Assembly (NCBI GenBank): GCA_934394565.1
Contig: CAKRQV010000009.1
Span: 57,222 to 121,221, forward strand
Direction: 5' to 3'
DNA: 64,000 bases
Source of the DNA: an uncultured Lachnospiraceae bacterium
Lineage (GTDB): Bacteria > Bacillota > Clostridia > Lachnospirales > Lachnospiraceae
Part shown: positions 6,886-16,380 of the stretch, piece by piece
Layout of the letters: each line of letters begins with the position of its first letter
Numbering within the stretch: the first letter of the stretch is position 1
Notes under the pieces: generated by a model
What the model was told of the DNA's origin: nothing
Database searches by the model: none
Seen by the model: only the letters and a program-made list of their open reading frames with translations
Position numbers and translations under genes: made by a program

Positions 6886-9060
6886 TTACAGATGCAGCAC
6901 GCGCTCTTTGATCTCCTGGGTACGACCCTGGTTCCAGAACTGGGTGCCGATGTAGCCGCAGGTACGGCGAGCTACATTTAATTTGGACTGGTCTCTGTTG
7001 CCGCAGTTCGGGCATTCCCAGATCAGCTTGCCGTCCTCGTTCCTGATCTGGATCTCACCGTCATAGCCGCATACCTGGCAGTAATCGCTCTTGGTATTCA
7101 GCTCGGCGTACATAATATTCTCGTAGATGTACTGCATAACGCTGATAACAGCGTCGATATTGTCCTTCATATCCGGTACTTCCACGTAGCTGATCGCTCC
7201 GCCCGGAGACAGTGCCTGGAACTGGGCTTCGAATTTCAGCTTCTTGAAAGCATCAATCTCCTCGGTAACATGTACATGATAGCTGTTGGTGATATAGTTC
7301 TTGTCTGTTACGCCCTTGATCGTACCGAAACGCTTCTGGAGACATTTGGCGAACTTATACGTCGTGGACTCCAGCGGTGTGCCGTACAGACTGAAATCGA
7401 TATTCTCCTCGGCCTTCCACTTCCTGCAGGCAGCATTCATATGCTCCATAACTTTCAGTGCAAACGGCGTTGCATCCGGATCTGTATGAGATTTTCCGGT
7501 CATATAGCGCACGCATTCGCACAGTCCGGCATAGCCCAGGGAAATCGTGGAATAACCACCGTAGAGCAGCTTGTCGATGGTCTCGCCCTTTTTCAGACGG
7601 GCCAGTGCACCGTACTGCCACAGAATCGGCGCCACATCGGACGGTGTGCCAAGCAGTCTGTTATGGCGGCACATCAGAGCCTCTTTACACAGCGCCAGTC
7701 TCTCGTCGAAGATCTCCCAGAAACGGTTCATATCCTTGCCGGAGCTGCAGGCTACGTCTACAAGGTTGATGGTGACAACCCCCTGGTTGAAACGGCCATA
7801 GTATTTCGGCTTGCCGTTCTCATCCAGATACGGAGTCAGGAAGCTTCTGCAGCCCATGCAGGTGTAGCAGTGGCCTTCGCCGTTGGCGTCAACCTTGAGC
7901 TGTTTCATGATCTTCTCGGAAATATAATCCGGTACCATACGTTTGGCGGTACATTCAGCAGCGAGCTTTGTCAGCTCCCAGTAGCGGCTGCCTTCACGGA
8001 TATTGTCCTCCTCGAGTACATAGATCAGCTTCGGGAAAGCCGGAGTAATGTAGACACCTTTTTCATTCTTGATACCTTTGATACGCTGGCTGAGCACTTC
8101 TTTTGTGATCAGTGCAAGATCCTCTCTGGTCTGTCCGTCCTCAACCTCATTCAGGTACATAAAAATCGTGATAAACGGAGCCTGACCGTTTGTCGTCATC
8201 AGGGTGATCACCTGATACTGGATCATCTGGACACCCTGCTCTACCTCTTTTCTCAGGCGCATCTCGGCAACTTCGTCCATGGTCTTTTCACTGGCTTCAA
8301 TACCTGCAGCTGCAAACTCCTCACGGACAGCTCTTCTGTACTTCTGGCGGCTGACATCGACAAACGGTGCCAGATGGGCCAGGGAAATACTCTGACCGCC
8401 GTACTGAGAGCTGGCGATCTGGGCGATGGCCTGTGTGGCGATATTGCAGGCCGTGGAGAAGCTGTGCGGCTTTTCGATCATCGTCTCGCTGATAACCGTA
8501 CCGTTCTGCAGCATATCTTCGAGATTGACCAGACAGCAGTTGTGCATGTGCTGGGCAAAGTAATCGGCATCATGGAAATGGATGATACCCAGCTCATGTG
8601 CCTCTACGATCTCCGGCGGGAGCAGGAGACGACGGGTAATATCCTTGCTGACTTCACCGGCCATATAGTCACGCTGTACGCTGTTGACAACCGGGTTCTT
8701 ATTGGAGTTTTCCTGTTTAACCTCTTCGTTATTACATTCAATCAGACTCATGATCTGGTCGTCTGTAGAGTTGGACTTGCGGACAAGCTCTCTTTTATAA
8801 CGGTAGGTGATGTACTTTCTGGCCACGGAGAATGCACGGAAGTTCATGATCTGATCTTCTACAAGATCCTGGATCTCCTCCACACCCAGAGAACGGGTAC
8901 GGGAAGCGCAGATCTTTTCTACGGTTGCTGTCAGCTGGTCGATCTCCCAGTCGGACAGCCGTTCATTCTCGATAACTTCGCTATTGGCTTTTTCTACGGC
9001 ACGGCGGATCTTGGCAGGATCAAAAACTACTTCTTCTCCGCTTCGTTTGATGATTTTCAT
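6886..9060 (-). CDS. nrdD: Anaerobic (class III) ribonucleoside-triphosphate reductase
   Basis: A 724-residue NrdD that reduces ribonucleoside triphosphates without oxygen. It starts with an ATP-cone (MKIIKRSGEEVVFDPAKIRRAV). The C-terminus has the zinc site (CQVCGY then CPNCGN) and the glycyl-radical loop RRTCGYIG, all intact. The start ATG 9060 has GGAGAGGG upstream. The promoter at 9133-9161 carries NrdR-like boxes. The activase nrdG is encoded 3.4 kb downstream on the same strand but not in the same transcript, since a bidirectional terminator and two other genes intervene. A long antisense frame opposite this gene is not considered real. Confidence 0.95.
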   Translation of the reverse strand: MKIIKRSGEEVVFDPAKIRRAVEKANSEVIENERLSDWEIDQLTATVEKICASRTRSLGVEEIQDLVEDQIMNFRAFSVARKYITYRYKRELVRKSNSTDDQIMSLIECNNEEVKQENSNKNPVVNSVQRDYMAGEVSKDITRRLLLPPEIVEAHELGIIHFHDADYFAQHMHNCCLVNLEDMLQNGTVISETMIEKPHSFSTACNIATQAIAQIASSQYGGQSISLAHLAPFVDVSRQKYRRAVREEFAAAGIEASEKTMDEVAEMRLRKEVEQGVQMIQYQVITLMTTNGQAPFITIFMYLNEVEDGQTREDLALITKEVLSQRIKGIKNEKGVYITPAFPKLIYVLEEDNIREGSRYWELTKLAAECTAKRMVPDYISEKIMKQLKVDANGEGHCYTCMGCRSFLTPYLDENGKPKYYGRFNQGVVTINLVDVACSSGKDMNRFWEIFDERLALCKEALMCRHNRLLGTPSDVAPILWQYGALARLKKGETIDKLLYGGYSTISLGYAGLCECVRYMTGKSHTDPDATPFALKVMEHMNAACRKWKAEENIDFSLYGTPLESTTYKFAKCLQKRFGTIKGVTDKNYITNSYHVHVTEEIDAFKKLKFEAQFQALSPGGAISYVEVPDMKDNIDAVISVMQYIYENIMYAELNTKSDYCQVCGYDGEIQIRNEDGKLIWECPNCGNRDQSKLNVARRTCGYIGTQFWNQGRTQEIKERVLHL

Positions 9061-9132
9061 TGATACCCTCTCCTTATCTATATAAACACTCTACACTCTT
9101 TCAGACACAACATTTTGTGCTGTGCATATCAA

Positions 9133-9161
9133 AATATACTACATCTAGTAGGTAATATCAA
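9133..9161 (-). promoter_or_regulatory. Sigma-A promoter of nrdD
   Basis: On the - strand, TTGATA (-35) and TATATT (-10) are 17 bases apart, about 75 bases upstream of the nrdD ATG. The spacer is occupied by the first NrdR-like box. Confidence 0.7.
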
Positions 9162-9184
9162 CCATAAAAAACTAGATATAGATT
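9138..9184. promoter_or_regulatory. Tandem NrdR-like boxes over the nrdD promoter
   Basis: Two palindromic half-conserved 16-mers, ACTACATCTAGTAGGT (9138-9153) and AACTAGATATAGATTT (9169-9184), have centres 31 bases apart, i.e. three helical turns. That is the usual arrangement for the ribonucleotide-reductase repressor NrdR. The first lies between -10 and -35 and the second just upstream of -35, which fits repression. Confidence 0.5.
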
Positions 9185-9253
9185 TTTTGTCAAATGTAAC
9201 AAAATTGGAGGGGGATATTTCTGCTATTTTCTATCTTGTATTTTTTAGAGTAC

Positions 9254-9290
9254 GAGAAAGCGGACTGGATTGCTCCTGTCCGCTCTCTTT
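9254..9290. terminator. Hairpin between niaR-like gene and nrdD promoter
   Basis: AGCGGAC pairs with GTCCGCT, extended by a further interrupted stem, with CTCTTT after it on the + strand. It is followed directly by a family B hairpin (9303-9331). Together they probably end transcription of the niaR-like gene. Confidence 0.45.
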
Positions 9291-9302
9291 GCCTTAGCAT
9301 AT

Positions 9303-9331
9303 AAAAGGAAGCTCCAGTGGAGGTTTCTTTT
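9303..9331 (-). repeat. Family B terminator-like repeat, copy 1
   Basis: In reverse orientation it differs at 2 of 29 positions from the copies at 36791 and 41621. It forms a near-perfect hairpin with A-tract and T-tract ends. It lies 65 bases beyond the stop of the niaR-like gene. Confidence 0.6.
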
Positions 9332-9395
9332 ATTCTTCTGTATTTACTTTACTGATATCACACAAGAAGCAGATTATATTTCACATTTTCTTACA

Positions 9396-9911
9396 TCAAT
9401 CACGCGGAATTAAAAATCCTTTTTCTTTGAGGACATACTCCACCTCATCCAGAATCTCCTCACTGTCGGCAGCTACAGTGTGATAGTGGTAATTGCCGGT
9501 GATATTTTTCAGAGGGCTTGATTTGCCACTCCGGATCCCTTCCATGAAATCGCTGACTTTCTTACGGGATGTGATATTTAAGGCGGCTTCCATCGTGCCA
9601 TAGACTTTGTGATGCACCATAACATTTATTACTTCAGCACCAAGATCTACGATAGAGCAAAGCTCCTCCTCCATCTGCTCATCGGTGTGGCTGACTTTGA
9701 AGACCCGGGTAACCTTGCCGGGTTTTGTCAGAATATACCCTCTGTTCGTGGACAAAATATCATATCCGGCAGCACGGATCAGCGCGATATCCTGTACGAT
9801 CACCTGACGGCTTACGCCGTGATCAGCGGCAAGTTTTTTTGCCGGTACGGGTTTTTTCGCCTGCTCTATCGTTTTTATGATGTCCTGTCTTCTGTCTGCA
9901 CCTGTCATCAT
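9396..9911 (-). CDS. niaR: NiaR-type niacin-responsive repressor (HTH + 3H domain)
   Basis: A 171-residue protein. The N-terminal HTH_11 helix-turn-helix (AKKLAADHGVSRQVIVQDIA, residues 23-42) is followed by a 3H domain with its conserved histidines (VMVHHKVYG near 96; NYHYHTV near 140). The 3H domain binds metal and niacin in NiaR/YrxA, which represses NAD salvage and niacin uptake genes. The start could be either of two tandem ATGs; AGGT lies upstream. A 16-base palindrome is found 42 bases upstream of the start. No NAD gene is adjacent. The PTS IIC-like gene on the same strand upstream is a possible but unproven target. Confidence 0.8.
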   Translation of the reverse strand: MMTGADRRQDIIKTIEQAKKPVPAKKLAADHGVSRQVIVQDIALIRAAGYDILSTNRGYILTKPGKVTRVFKVSHTDEQMEEELCSIVDLGAEVINVMVHHKVYGTMEAALNITSRKKVSDFMEGIRSGKSSPLKNITGNYHYHTVAADSEEILDEVEYVLKEKGFLIPRD

Positions 9912-9952
9912 GAATTTCTACCTCGTCTTACCATTGTTCATCGTATATCGTT

Positions 9953-9968
9953 TACAAAATCTTTTGTA
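9953..9968. promoter_or_regulatory. Palindromic operator candidate upstream of niaR-like gene
   Basis: TACAAAATCTTTTGTA is a perfect 7+2+7 palindrome, 42 bases before the start of the repressor gene. It is a good candidate for autoregulation. The rest of 9912-10144 shows no gene. Confidence 0.45.
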
Positions 9969-10144
9969 CGCAATATTGATCTGCTTTATTTTTACATTTG
10001 CGGTGTAAGCTGCATTCTGATTCATAGCTATGTATATTTATAGAAAACATTCTCGGCGAGTCTTCAAATTTCCTCACCAATCACCATCCTGTACAACCAC
10101 AGACGTTGACCGTTTTCTGTTCAAATCAAAATATGTTGTATACA

Positions 10145-10181
10145 TATACTGCCGCTCACAACAATTGCAAGCGGCAGTATA
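10145..10181 (-). terminator. Terminator-like hairpin of the PTS IIC-like gene
   Basis: TATACTGCCGCT pairs perfectly with AGCGGCAGTATA around a 13-base loop, 40 bases past the stop. There is no strong U-tract. Confidence 0.55.
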
Positions 10182-10221
10182 TACAGATGTCTTTACCGCT
10201 GTCTGACAGCAGTATAGCACA

Positions 10222-11274
10222 TTACAGATCCAATTTTAAGTCGTTTTCTTTGATCCATCCAGCTTTTCTTAAAAGCTCACAGATTACAAAACTGAGTACA
10301 GCCGGAAGAATAAAGCAGATCAGCACCAGTCCGATCCAGTCAAAAGCAGTAATCGCAGCCTTGGTACCGGCAGCAATATCGCTGACCCAGCCAGTGTAGA
10401 CACCGATCTGGCCAACCAGACCACAGGTACCCATACCGGAAGCCACGGCTGCACCGTTCATCTTCAGATGGAAAATGCAGGTAGCGATCGGTCCGGTGAT
10501 CGCAGAGGCGATGGTCGGCGGCAGCCAGATGCGGGGATTTTTCACGATATTGCCCATCTGGAGCATGGATGTACCGATACCCTGGGCAAACAGACCGCCC
10601 CATTTATTTTCCTTAAAGCTCATAACCGCAAAGCCGATCATCTGTGCACAGCAGCCGGCCACAGCAGCACCACCGGCCAGACCGGTCAGAGTCAGAGCCG
10701 CGCAGATCGCCGCACTGGAGATCGGCAGTGTCAGGGCAATACCCACGATCACAGATACTAAAATACCCATGAAGAACGGCTGCAGCTCCGTAGCCCACAT
10801 GATCGCACCACCAACAGCACTTGCCGCAGCACCGATCGCCGGAGCCCACCACAGACTCAGCAGAACGCCGACTGCAATAGAAACAAACGGTGTCACGATA
10901 ATATCGATCTTTGTCTCCTTCGAAACCAGCTTACCAAATTCAGCCGCAAAAATTGTCACCACCAGCACTGCCAGCGGTCCGCCGGCATCGCCCAGCTCAT
11001 TCGCCGCCATGCCGACAGCAGCCAGTGAAAACAGCACCAATGCCGGCGCCTGCAGCGCATAACCGATTGAAATCGCCATAGCCGCACCCGTAGCTCCCTT
11101 GGCATACCCGCCAATCGTCACCAGCATCTCAATACCCAGCTGCTCACCCAGCGTACTGATGATCGTACCGATCAGAAGCGAAGCAAACAGACCCTGCGCC
11201 ATAGCGCCCAGCGCATCGATACCATACCGCTTCGCCGAAAAAATAATATTTTTTCTCTTTAGAAACTCTTTCAT
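10222..11274 (-). CDS. PTS EIIC-like membrane protein (PTS_EIIC_2 type)
   Basis: 350 residues, almost entirely hydrophobic, with about ten membrane segments rich in Gly and Ala (for example AGGAAVAGCCAQMIGFAVM). This resembles the standalone PTS IIC-like family (Pfam PTS_EIIC_2), whose members lack a phosphorylation domain. No EIIA, EIIB, HPr or sugar gene is next to it, so neither phosphotransfer nor the substrate can be stated. The start ATG 11274 follows GAGGAGAAG. A good promoter lies at 11335-11362 with a GTCATATGAC palindrome between it and the gene. The closest regulator is the downstream niaR-like gene. Confidence 0.7.
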   Translation of the reverse strand: MKEFLKRKNIIFSAKRYGIDALGAMAQGLFASLLIGTIISTLGEQLGIEMLVTIGGYAKGATGAAMAISIGYALQAPALVLFSLAAVGMAANELGDAGGPLAVLVVTIFAAEFGKLVSKETKIDIIVTPFVSIAVGVLLSLWWAPAIGAAASAVGGAIMWATELQPFFMGILVSVIVGIALTLPISSAAICAALTLTGLAGGAAVAGCCAQMIGFAVMSFKENKWGGLFAQGIGTSMLQMGNIVKNPRIWLPPTIASAITGPIATCIFHLKMNGAAVASGMGTCGLVGQIGVYTGWVSDIAAGTKAAITAFDWIGLVLICFILPAVLSFVICELLRKAGWIKENDLKLDL

Positions 11275-11298
11275 ATCTTCTCCTCTTTACACTTTATT

Positions 11299-11362
11299 GT
11301 CATATGACTTATCATGTGTCTTGTCACTTAACCCATTATACACATCTCTCCAGTCCAGTCAA
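11299..11362 (-). promoter_or_regulatory. Promoter and palindrome of the PTS IIC-like gene
   Basis: TTGACT (11357-11362) and TATAAT (11335-11340) on the - strand are separated by 16 bases. A 10-base palindrome GTCATATGAC (11299-11308) lies in the leader and could be an operator. Confidence 0.65.
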
Positions 11363-11521
11363 CCCCAAAAACAAAAGTATGTTTTATTTTGTCAATTATT
11401 AATGTAAAATAAATATTTGTTTTTGTACAACTATTTTCCCCCAGGTCACTGCACACGCAACCATTAACCGTCTCTCACCACCATTCCACCTTGCCACCCA
11501 TAACCAGCCGAGCGATGGCCG

Positions 11522-11715
11522 AAAGGCCGGGCGGGTATCTGTCCTCTTTTTGCAGACCTTTTTGGCGGACGCCCTTAGGGGGAAGGAGATCCACTGTTTA
11601 CGCAGACTTGTGCGCGAACTCGCTCATGCGAGCGCACTAGTCGAAGTTAACAGTTAGCTCCTTCCCCCGTTGTCCGCAGGTCTGCAAAAAGAGGACAGAT
11701 ACCCGCCCGGCCTTT
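11522..11715 (-). ncRNA. Structured repeat element, family A, copy 2
   Basis: Perfect 38-bp outer stem (11522-11559 with 11678-11715) around a 118-nt core. Read on the - strand the core has the same order as copy 1: GCGGAC/GTCCGC, ACAACG, an 8-bp perfect helix GGGGAAGG/CCTTCCCC, AGCTAA, a 5-bp helix CTGTT/AACAG, AACTTCGACTA, GTGCG/CGCAC capped by CTCGC-ATGA-GCGAG, then AAGTCTGCGTAA, TGGATCT and CTAAGGGCG. Its sense strand is that of gatB, whose stop is 32 bases upstream, so it would lie in the gatCAB 3' UTR. Confidence 0.78.
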
Positions 11716-11746
11716 TGACCGTTGCGAGGCGTCCGTCCCCAAAAAA

Positions 11747-13189
11747 CTACATATTCTCCAGCACTTCCGTCAGCATCTGATTGATCACCTGCGGATTTGC
11801 CTTACCCTTTGTTTCTTTCATCACCTGTCCGACGAGGAATCCCACAGCTTTCTTCTTTCCGGCCTTATAATCAGCCACTGACTGCGGATTATTCGCTACA
11901 ACAGTCTCCACGATGCCCTTGATCGCATCGGAATCATTGTCCATCTTGAGTCCGTGCTCCTCAACATACGCTGCCGGATCCACGTTCTCATCAAAAACAT
12001 GCTCAAAAACTTCCTTGGCCACGGAGCTGTTAATCTCGCCCTTCTCCGTCATCTCGATCAAGGCCGCCAGATACTTCGGTGAAAACGTAATCTTGTCTGC
12101 ATCCATTTCTCTGTCCTTCAACAGGCGCATCGTCTCACCCATCAGCCAGTTGGATACCTTCTTCGGATTATGGCAGATCTCCGTTGTAGCCTCAAAGATA
12201 TCGGCCAGCTTCTTCGTACCGGTCAGGATATCCGCATCGTACTCCGGCAGACCGAACTCGCTGATATAGCGAGCCATCTTTTCCGTACGGAATTCCGGCT
12301 GTTTTTCTCTCGTCTCAGCGATCAGCTCATCTGAGATTACGATCGGCACCAGATCCGGATCCGGGAAGTAACGGTAATCCTGCGCGTCCTCCTTGGAACG
12401 CATGGCGTAGGAATATTCCTTCGTATCGTCCCAGCGTCTTGTCTCCTGTATGACAGCCTTTCCGGCCTCGATCAGGTCGATCTGGCGGGCTTTTTCACCC
12501 TCGATCGCACGGGCAATGGCTTTGAAGGAGTTTAAGTTTTTCATCTCGGTACGTGTACCGAACTCTTTTGCTCCCACCTCACGCACAGACAGGTTAACGT
12601 CCGCACGCATGGACCCCTCCTGCAGCTTGCAGTCGGAGGCACCCAGATACTGGATGATCAGGCGCAGCTTGTCAAGATACGCAATAACTTCATCTGCACT
12701 TCGCATATCCGGCTCTGAAACGATCTCGATCAGCGGCACACCGCTTCGGTTGAAATCCACCAGAGAGCAGTCTTCCCAGTCGTCATGGATCAGCTTGCCG
12801 GCATCCTCCTCCATATGGATTTCATGGATACCGACAGTCTTTTTGCCGCCCTCCGGTGTCTCGATCTCGATACCGCCGTCATGGCAGATCGGCAGGTACA
12901 GCTGGGAAATCTGGTAGTTCTGCGGATTGTCCGGATAGAAGTAGTTCTTACGGTCAAATTTGCAGTACTGGTTGATCTGGCAGTTGGTGGCAAGTCCTAC
13001 AGCCAGTGCCAGCTCTACGACACGCTTATTTAATACCGGTAAGGATCCCGGCATACCGGTGCATACCGGGCAGGTATGGGTATTGGGTGCTCCTCCAAAG
13101 GCTGTGGAACAGCCACAGAAGATTTTTGTTCTTGTTGCCAGCTCGACATGGACCTCCAGGCCGATCACGGTTTCATACTGCTTGCTCAT
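11747..13189 (-). CDS. gatB: Asp-tRNA(Asn)/Glu-tRNA(Gln) amidotransferase subunit B
   Basis: A 480-residue GatB that activates mischarged Glu-tRNA(Gln) or Asp-tRNA(Asn) by phosphorylation before amidation. It begins with YETVIGLEVHVELAT, followed by C-C zinc-type residues (IFCGCS, HTCPVC) and FDRKNYFYPDNPQNYQISQ. The helical and YqeY-like C-terminal tail is complete (GQVMKETKGKANPQVINQML). It is the last gene of gatC-gatA-gatB, with only one base between gatA and gatB. Transcription probably ends in family A element copy 2. Confidence 0.96.
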   Translation of the reverse strand: MSKQYETVIGLEVHVELATRTKIFCGCSTAFGGAPNTHTCPVCTGMPGSLPVLNKRVVELALAVGLATNCQINQYCKFDRKNYFYPDNPQNYQISQLYLPICHDGGIEIETPEGGKKTVGIHEIHMEEDAGKLIHDDWEDCSLVDFNRSGVPLIEIVSEPDMRSADEVIAYLDKLRLIIQYLGASDCKLQEGSMRADVNLSVREVGAKEFGTRTEMKNLNSFKAIARAIEGEKARQIDLIEAGKAVIQETRRWDDTKEYSYAMRSKEDAQDYRYFPDPDLVPIVISDELIAETREKQPEFRTEKMARYISEFGLPEYDADILTGTKKLADIFEATTEICHNPKKVSNWLMGETMRLLKDREMDADKITFSPKYLAALIEMTEKGEINSSVAKEVFEHVFDENVDPAAYVEEHGLKMDNDSDAIKGIVETVVANNPQSVADYKAGKKKAVGFLVGQVMKETKGKANPQVINQMLTEVLENM

Positions 13190-13190
13190 C

Positions 13191-14657
13191 TTACTCCACC
13201 CCTTTCATCATGTCCGGCATCGTACGTGTATGGCTCTGCTCAAAGGCAAAACCGGCGCGGATGATATTTTTCTCTTTGAAGCAGTCACCGATCAGCTGCA
13301 GACCGATCGGCAGTCCCTTGCTGTCCATACCACAGGGTACGGTCATACCCGGAAGGCCGGCAAGGTTCACGGAAATCGTATAGATATCGCCCAGATACAT
13401 CTGGATCGGATCACTTAAAGATTCGCCCAGCTTCGGCGCTGTATACGGTGCTGCCGGTCCAAGGATCACGTCATATTTGGCAAAAGCCTCATCAAAGGCT
13501 TTCTTGATCAGCGCTTTGGTACGCAGAGCTTTCAGATAGTAAGCGTCATAGTAACCGGAGCTTAAGACAAAGCTTCCCAGCATGATTCGGCGCTTTACCT
13601 CCGGACCGAAGCCCTCGGAACGGCTCTTTTTGTACATATTGTGAAGGCCCTCGTACTCCTCGGCACGATAACCGTATTTCACACCGTCAAAACGGGACAG
13701 GTTGGAGCTGGCTTCTGCGGAAGCGATAACGTAGTATGCTGGAATCGCATATTCCACCAGACTTAAATCAAACTGCTCTACGATCGCCCCTTTTTCTTCC
13801 AGCACCTTCGCAGCATTTAAAATTGCTTCTCTGACCTCCGGATCAAGTCCCTCTCCCAGATAGTCTCTCGGGATACCGATACGCATGCCCTTCACATCAT
13901 CCACAAGAGCAGAGGTAAAATCTGTCTCCCGCTCTACCGAGGTCGAATCCTTCGGATCATGGGCGGAGATTACTTCCAGGATCGTGGCACAGTCGGTCAC
14001 ATCCTTCGCCACCGGTCCGATCTGGTCCAGAGAAGAACCGTAAGCGATCAGACCCCAGCGGGATACCGTACCGTAAGTCGGTTTGATACCGGTCACGCCG
14101 CAGAAGGAGCTTGGCTGACGGATCGATCCGCCGGTATCGCTGCCCAGGGCGTAGAAGGTCTCTCCTGCTGCCACAGCGGCACAGGAGCCACCGGAGGAAC
14201 CGCCCGGCACATGCTCAGGATTCCACGGGTTCCTCGTCACGCCATAGGCCGAGGTCTCTGTCGTACTTCCCATGGCAAATTCATCCATATTGGTCTTGCC
14301 GATGATCACTGCACCGGCATCCTCAAGGCGTTTCACAGCCTCTGCGGTAAAGGTCGGTACAAAATTATACAGGATTTTGGAGCTGCAGGTTGTCAGCATA
14401 CCTTCGGTACACATATTGTCCTTGATGGCCACCGGTACACCTGCCAGCGGTCCGGTCAGCTCCCCATTGTCTATTTTTTTCTGGATCTCGGCGGCTTTTT
14501 TCAGTGCACCCTCTTTATCTACGGTCACATAGGCATGCACCGTATTTTCCACACGGTCGATCTGATCCAGCACAGCCTGTGTGGCCTGCACCGCTGTCAG
14601 CTCTTTTTCCTTGATCTTTCTGCCGAGTTCCACGGCAGTACATGATAATATTTCCAT
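13191..14657 (-). CDS. gatA: Asp-tRNA(Asn)/Glu-tRNA(Gln) amidotransferase subunit A
   Basis: A 488-residue amidase-signature enzyme that releases ammonia from glutamine for GatB. The Ser-cisSer-Lys triad region is visible: PVAIKDNMCTEG (Lys), PGGSSGGSCAAVAAG, and ALGSDTGGSIRQPSSFCG (the serines). ATG 14657 is chosen because GGAGGAG lies 9 bases upstream; a TTG start 18 bases earlier would sit inside that site. It is the middle gene of the gat operon. Confidence 0.96.
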   Translation of the reverse strand: MEILSCTAVELGRKIKEKELTAVQATQAVLDQIDRVENTVHAYVTVDKEGALKKAAEIQKKIDNGELTGPLAGVPVAIKDNMCTEGMLTTCSSKILYNFVPTFTAEAVKRLEDAGAVIIGKTNMDEFAMGSTTETSAYGVTRNPWNPEHVPGGSSGGSCAAVAAGETFYALGSDTGGSIRQPSSFCGVTGIKPTYGTVSRWGLIAYGSSLDQIGPVAKDVTDCATILEVISAHDPKDSTSVERETDFTSALVDDVKGMRIGIPRDYLGEGLDPEVREAILNAAKVLEEKGAIVEQFDLSLVEYAIPAYYVIASAEASSNLSRFDGVKYGYRAEEYEGLHNMYKKSRSEGFGPEVKRRIMLGSFVLSSGYYDAYYLKALRTKALIKKAFDEAFAKYDVILGPAAPYTAPKLGESLSDPIQMYLGDIYTISVNLAGLPGMTVPCGMDSKGLPIGLQLIGDCFKEKNIIRAGFAFEQSHTRTMPDMMKGVE

Positions 14658-14734
14658 CTGTTTTGTCTCCTCCAAAACCAGTCCTCTGTTCTCTGGTCAC
14701 GCCATATCTGCATCGCTGCTACAGCACAGCCTGT

Positions 14735-15028
14735 TTACTCTACGGTTTTCGGTACCTGATACTGTCCGTCACGCTCTTCGGGCGCATTGGCCAGCATATT
14801 GTCACGGTCATCGCCGTTGGTCACCACATCCTCGCGGAACACGTTGTGTACCGGAAATACATGGGACATCGGCTCTACACCATTTGTATCCAGCGCATTC
14901 AGCTTGTCAATGTAGTCGAGCATACGGCCCATATCAGACTTTGCTGCTTCTTTTTCCTCATCAGACAGTTCCAGCTTTGCCAGAATGCCTACATATTCGA
15001 TCGTCTCGTCACTGATCACATTTGCCAT
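14735..15028 (-). CDS. gatC: Asp-tRNA(Asn)/Glu-tRNA(Gln) amidotransferase subunit C
   Basis: A 97-residue GatC ([20 protein letters not shown], later [16 protein letters not shown]), the small clamp that holds GatA and GatB together. ATG 15028 is chosen because AAGGAG lies 9 bases upstream; an earlier in-frame start at 15079 has no such site. First gene of the gat operon, 77 bases from gatA. Confidence 0.93.
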   Translation of the reverse strand: MANVISDETIEYVGILAKLELSDEEKEAAKSDMGRMLDYIDKLNALDTNGVEPMSHVFPVHNVFREDVVTNGDDRDNMLANAPEERDGQYQVPKTVE

Positions 15029-15138
15029 CTGTTTTGCTCCTTTTCTTATTGCCCGGACTGCAGCCTGCGAAATGCACACGGTAGTCCTTTCCTTGCTTGT
15101 TTTATATGATAAACTGCCACAAAGCAGTCTATGTACAC

Positions 15139-16287
15139 TTATTCTCCGCTCTGCTGTACCGGCACAGTGGCATCAGCCTCCATCGGGGTAAAAGTCACTT
15201 CGACGTAATCCGAACCAAACCGCTGGATTTCCAGCTGGGTTCCCTCTTCAAGAACCAGACCGACAAACTGGGCTTCCTCGGCATTATACTGAGGATCCGA
15301 CAGAGACAAGTAGGATGTCCGCTGTGATGCTCTGACATCTACACTGATCACCGATGTACCACTGCCATCGTACGACACCGTGTAGCGGCCGGGCTCGATA
15401 TCTTTGCCGACCGTATATACTTCTTCGTCTTCCTCTTCTGTTGGAAAAGTCACAATCGTACTGCCAACATCGCCCGTCCAGCCATGCAGTCCATCCACCC
15501 GTGCATTATCACTCATACAGTTGATCTCTCCGGCACGGTTCATATACACAATCGTGCCATCATACAGATTGACCTCATCCTCATAAGAACCGGGATCAAT
15601 ATAGTAGCTGTCCGAAATATCATATTCTGCATTTTCCACATAGAGGGATGCTGAATATTCCTTATCCATATTAGTCAGCACATAGGTTCCCTCCGGAATA
15701 TCCACGCCGACCAGATAACTGCCATACCGGGTCAGGCTAAAATCCACAGAATCCCCATCTTCATCCAGTGTCGGCAGATCGCTGTCATTGAGTATATCCT
15801 CATGGAGCAATTCACTGTATTCCGGCTCATAGCTGCTGTCATGATCAAAAATCGATTCCAGTATGCCATCGGCAGAACCGAGCAGCATGGCAGCCACCGT
15901 GATCACAATCGCGATTGTCTTTCCTTTGCCGGATTTTTTACCTGCCATGGCCGGAGCGGCTTTTTTCCCGGTCTGCTCCCAGGATGTCCGCAGCGAAGTC
16001 TGTGCATTCTGCTGTTTTTTCTCTTCCTGACGTGGACGGGCGACATTCGGCTGTACCGATGCTTTGCCATTTAATACTGTCTTTTCTTTTTTCGCACCGG
16101 AAAAATGTTCTCCTTTGCCTTTCAGGGATTTCTCATATCCGGTATTGATCTCTCTGGCATTCAGATCATAATCGCTGCAGTTTTCATTCAGATGGTATCG
16201 GTTCTTCATCCGGGAATAATCCATACCACAGTCAGTACAACGCCCGTTCACGATCTTACCACCGCATAATTCACACGTTCCTGCCAT
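15139..16287 (-). CDS. Zinc-ribbon single-pass membrane protein
   Basis: A 382-residue protein of unknown function. The N-terminal zinc ribbon is C-x2-C then C-x2-C (CELCGG, CTDCGM, residues 5-20). A Lys/Gln-rich cytoplasmic linker follows, then one membrane helix near 124-145 ([20 protein letters not shown]), then an acidic extracellular region. That region holds two copies of a motif also seen in other Firmicutes surface proteins: [13 protein letters not shown] near 214 and [12 protein letters not shown] near 295. It lies just upstream of gatC on the same strand but is probably a separate function. A sensor or envelope-binding role is only a guess. Confidence 0.72.
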   Translation of the reverse strand: MAGTCELCGGKIVNGRCTDCGMDYSRMKNRYHLNENCSDYDLNAREINTGYEKSLKGKGEHFSGAKKEKTVLNGKASVQPNVARPRQEEKKQQNAQTSLRTSWEQTGKKAAPAMAGKKSGKGKTIAIVITVAAMLLGSADGILESIFDHDSSYEPEYSELLHEDILNDSDLPTLDEDGDSVDFSLTRYGSYLVGVDIPEGTYVLTNMDKEYSASLYVENAEYDISDSYYIDPGSYEDEVNLYDGTIVYMNRAGEINCMSDNARVDGLHGWTGDVGSTIVTFPTEEEDEEVYTVGKDIEPGRYTVSYDGSGTSVISVDVRASQRTSYLSLSDPQYNAEEAQFVGLVLEEGTQLEIQRFGSDYVEVTFTPMEADATVPVQQSGE

Positions 16288-16334
16288 AGCCCCTCTCCTT
16301 TACGATATACAGTTATTTACTGCCTTTTTAACAG

Positions 16335-16366
16335 CTGTCCGGCTGAGCTTATCTGCTACCGGACAG
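16335..16366 (-). terminator. Hairpin downstream of dapF
   Basis: CTGTCCGG pairs with CCGGACAG around a 16-base loop in the 93-base gap between dapF and the zinc-ribbon gene. It lacks a clear U-tract on the - strand. Confidence 0.35.
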
Positions 16367-16380
16367 TGGCAGTTCCCTGT

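Noticed and set aside
7270..9063. 597-codon open frame on the strand opposite nrdD
   Set aside because: It lies entirely antisense to a fully intact nrdD, has no ribosome-binding site or recognisable domain, and follows from codon bias of the real gene.
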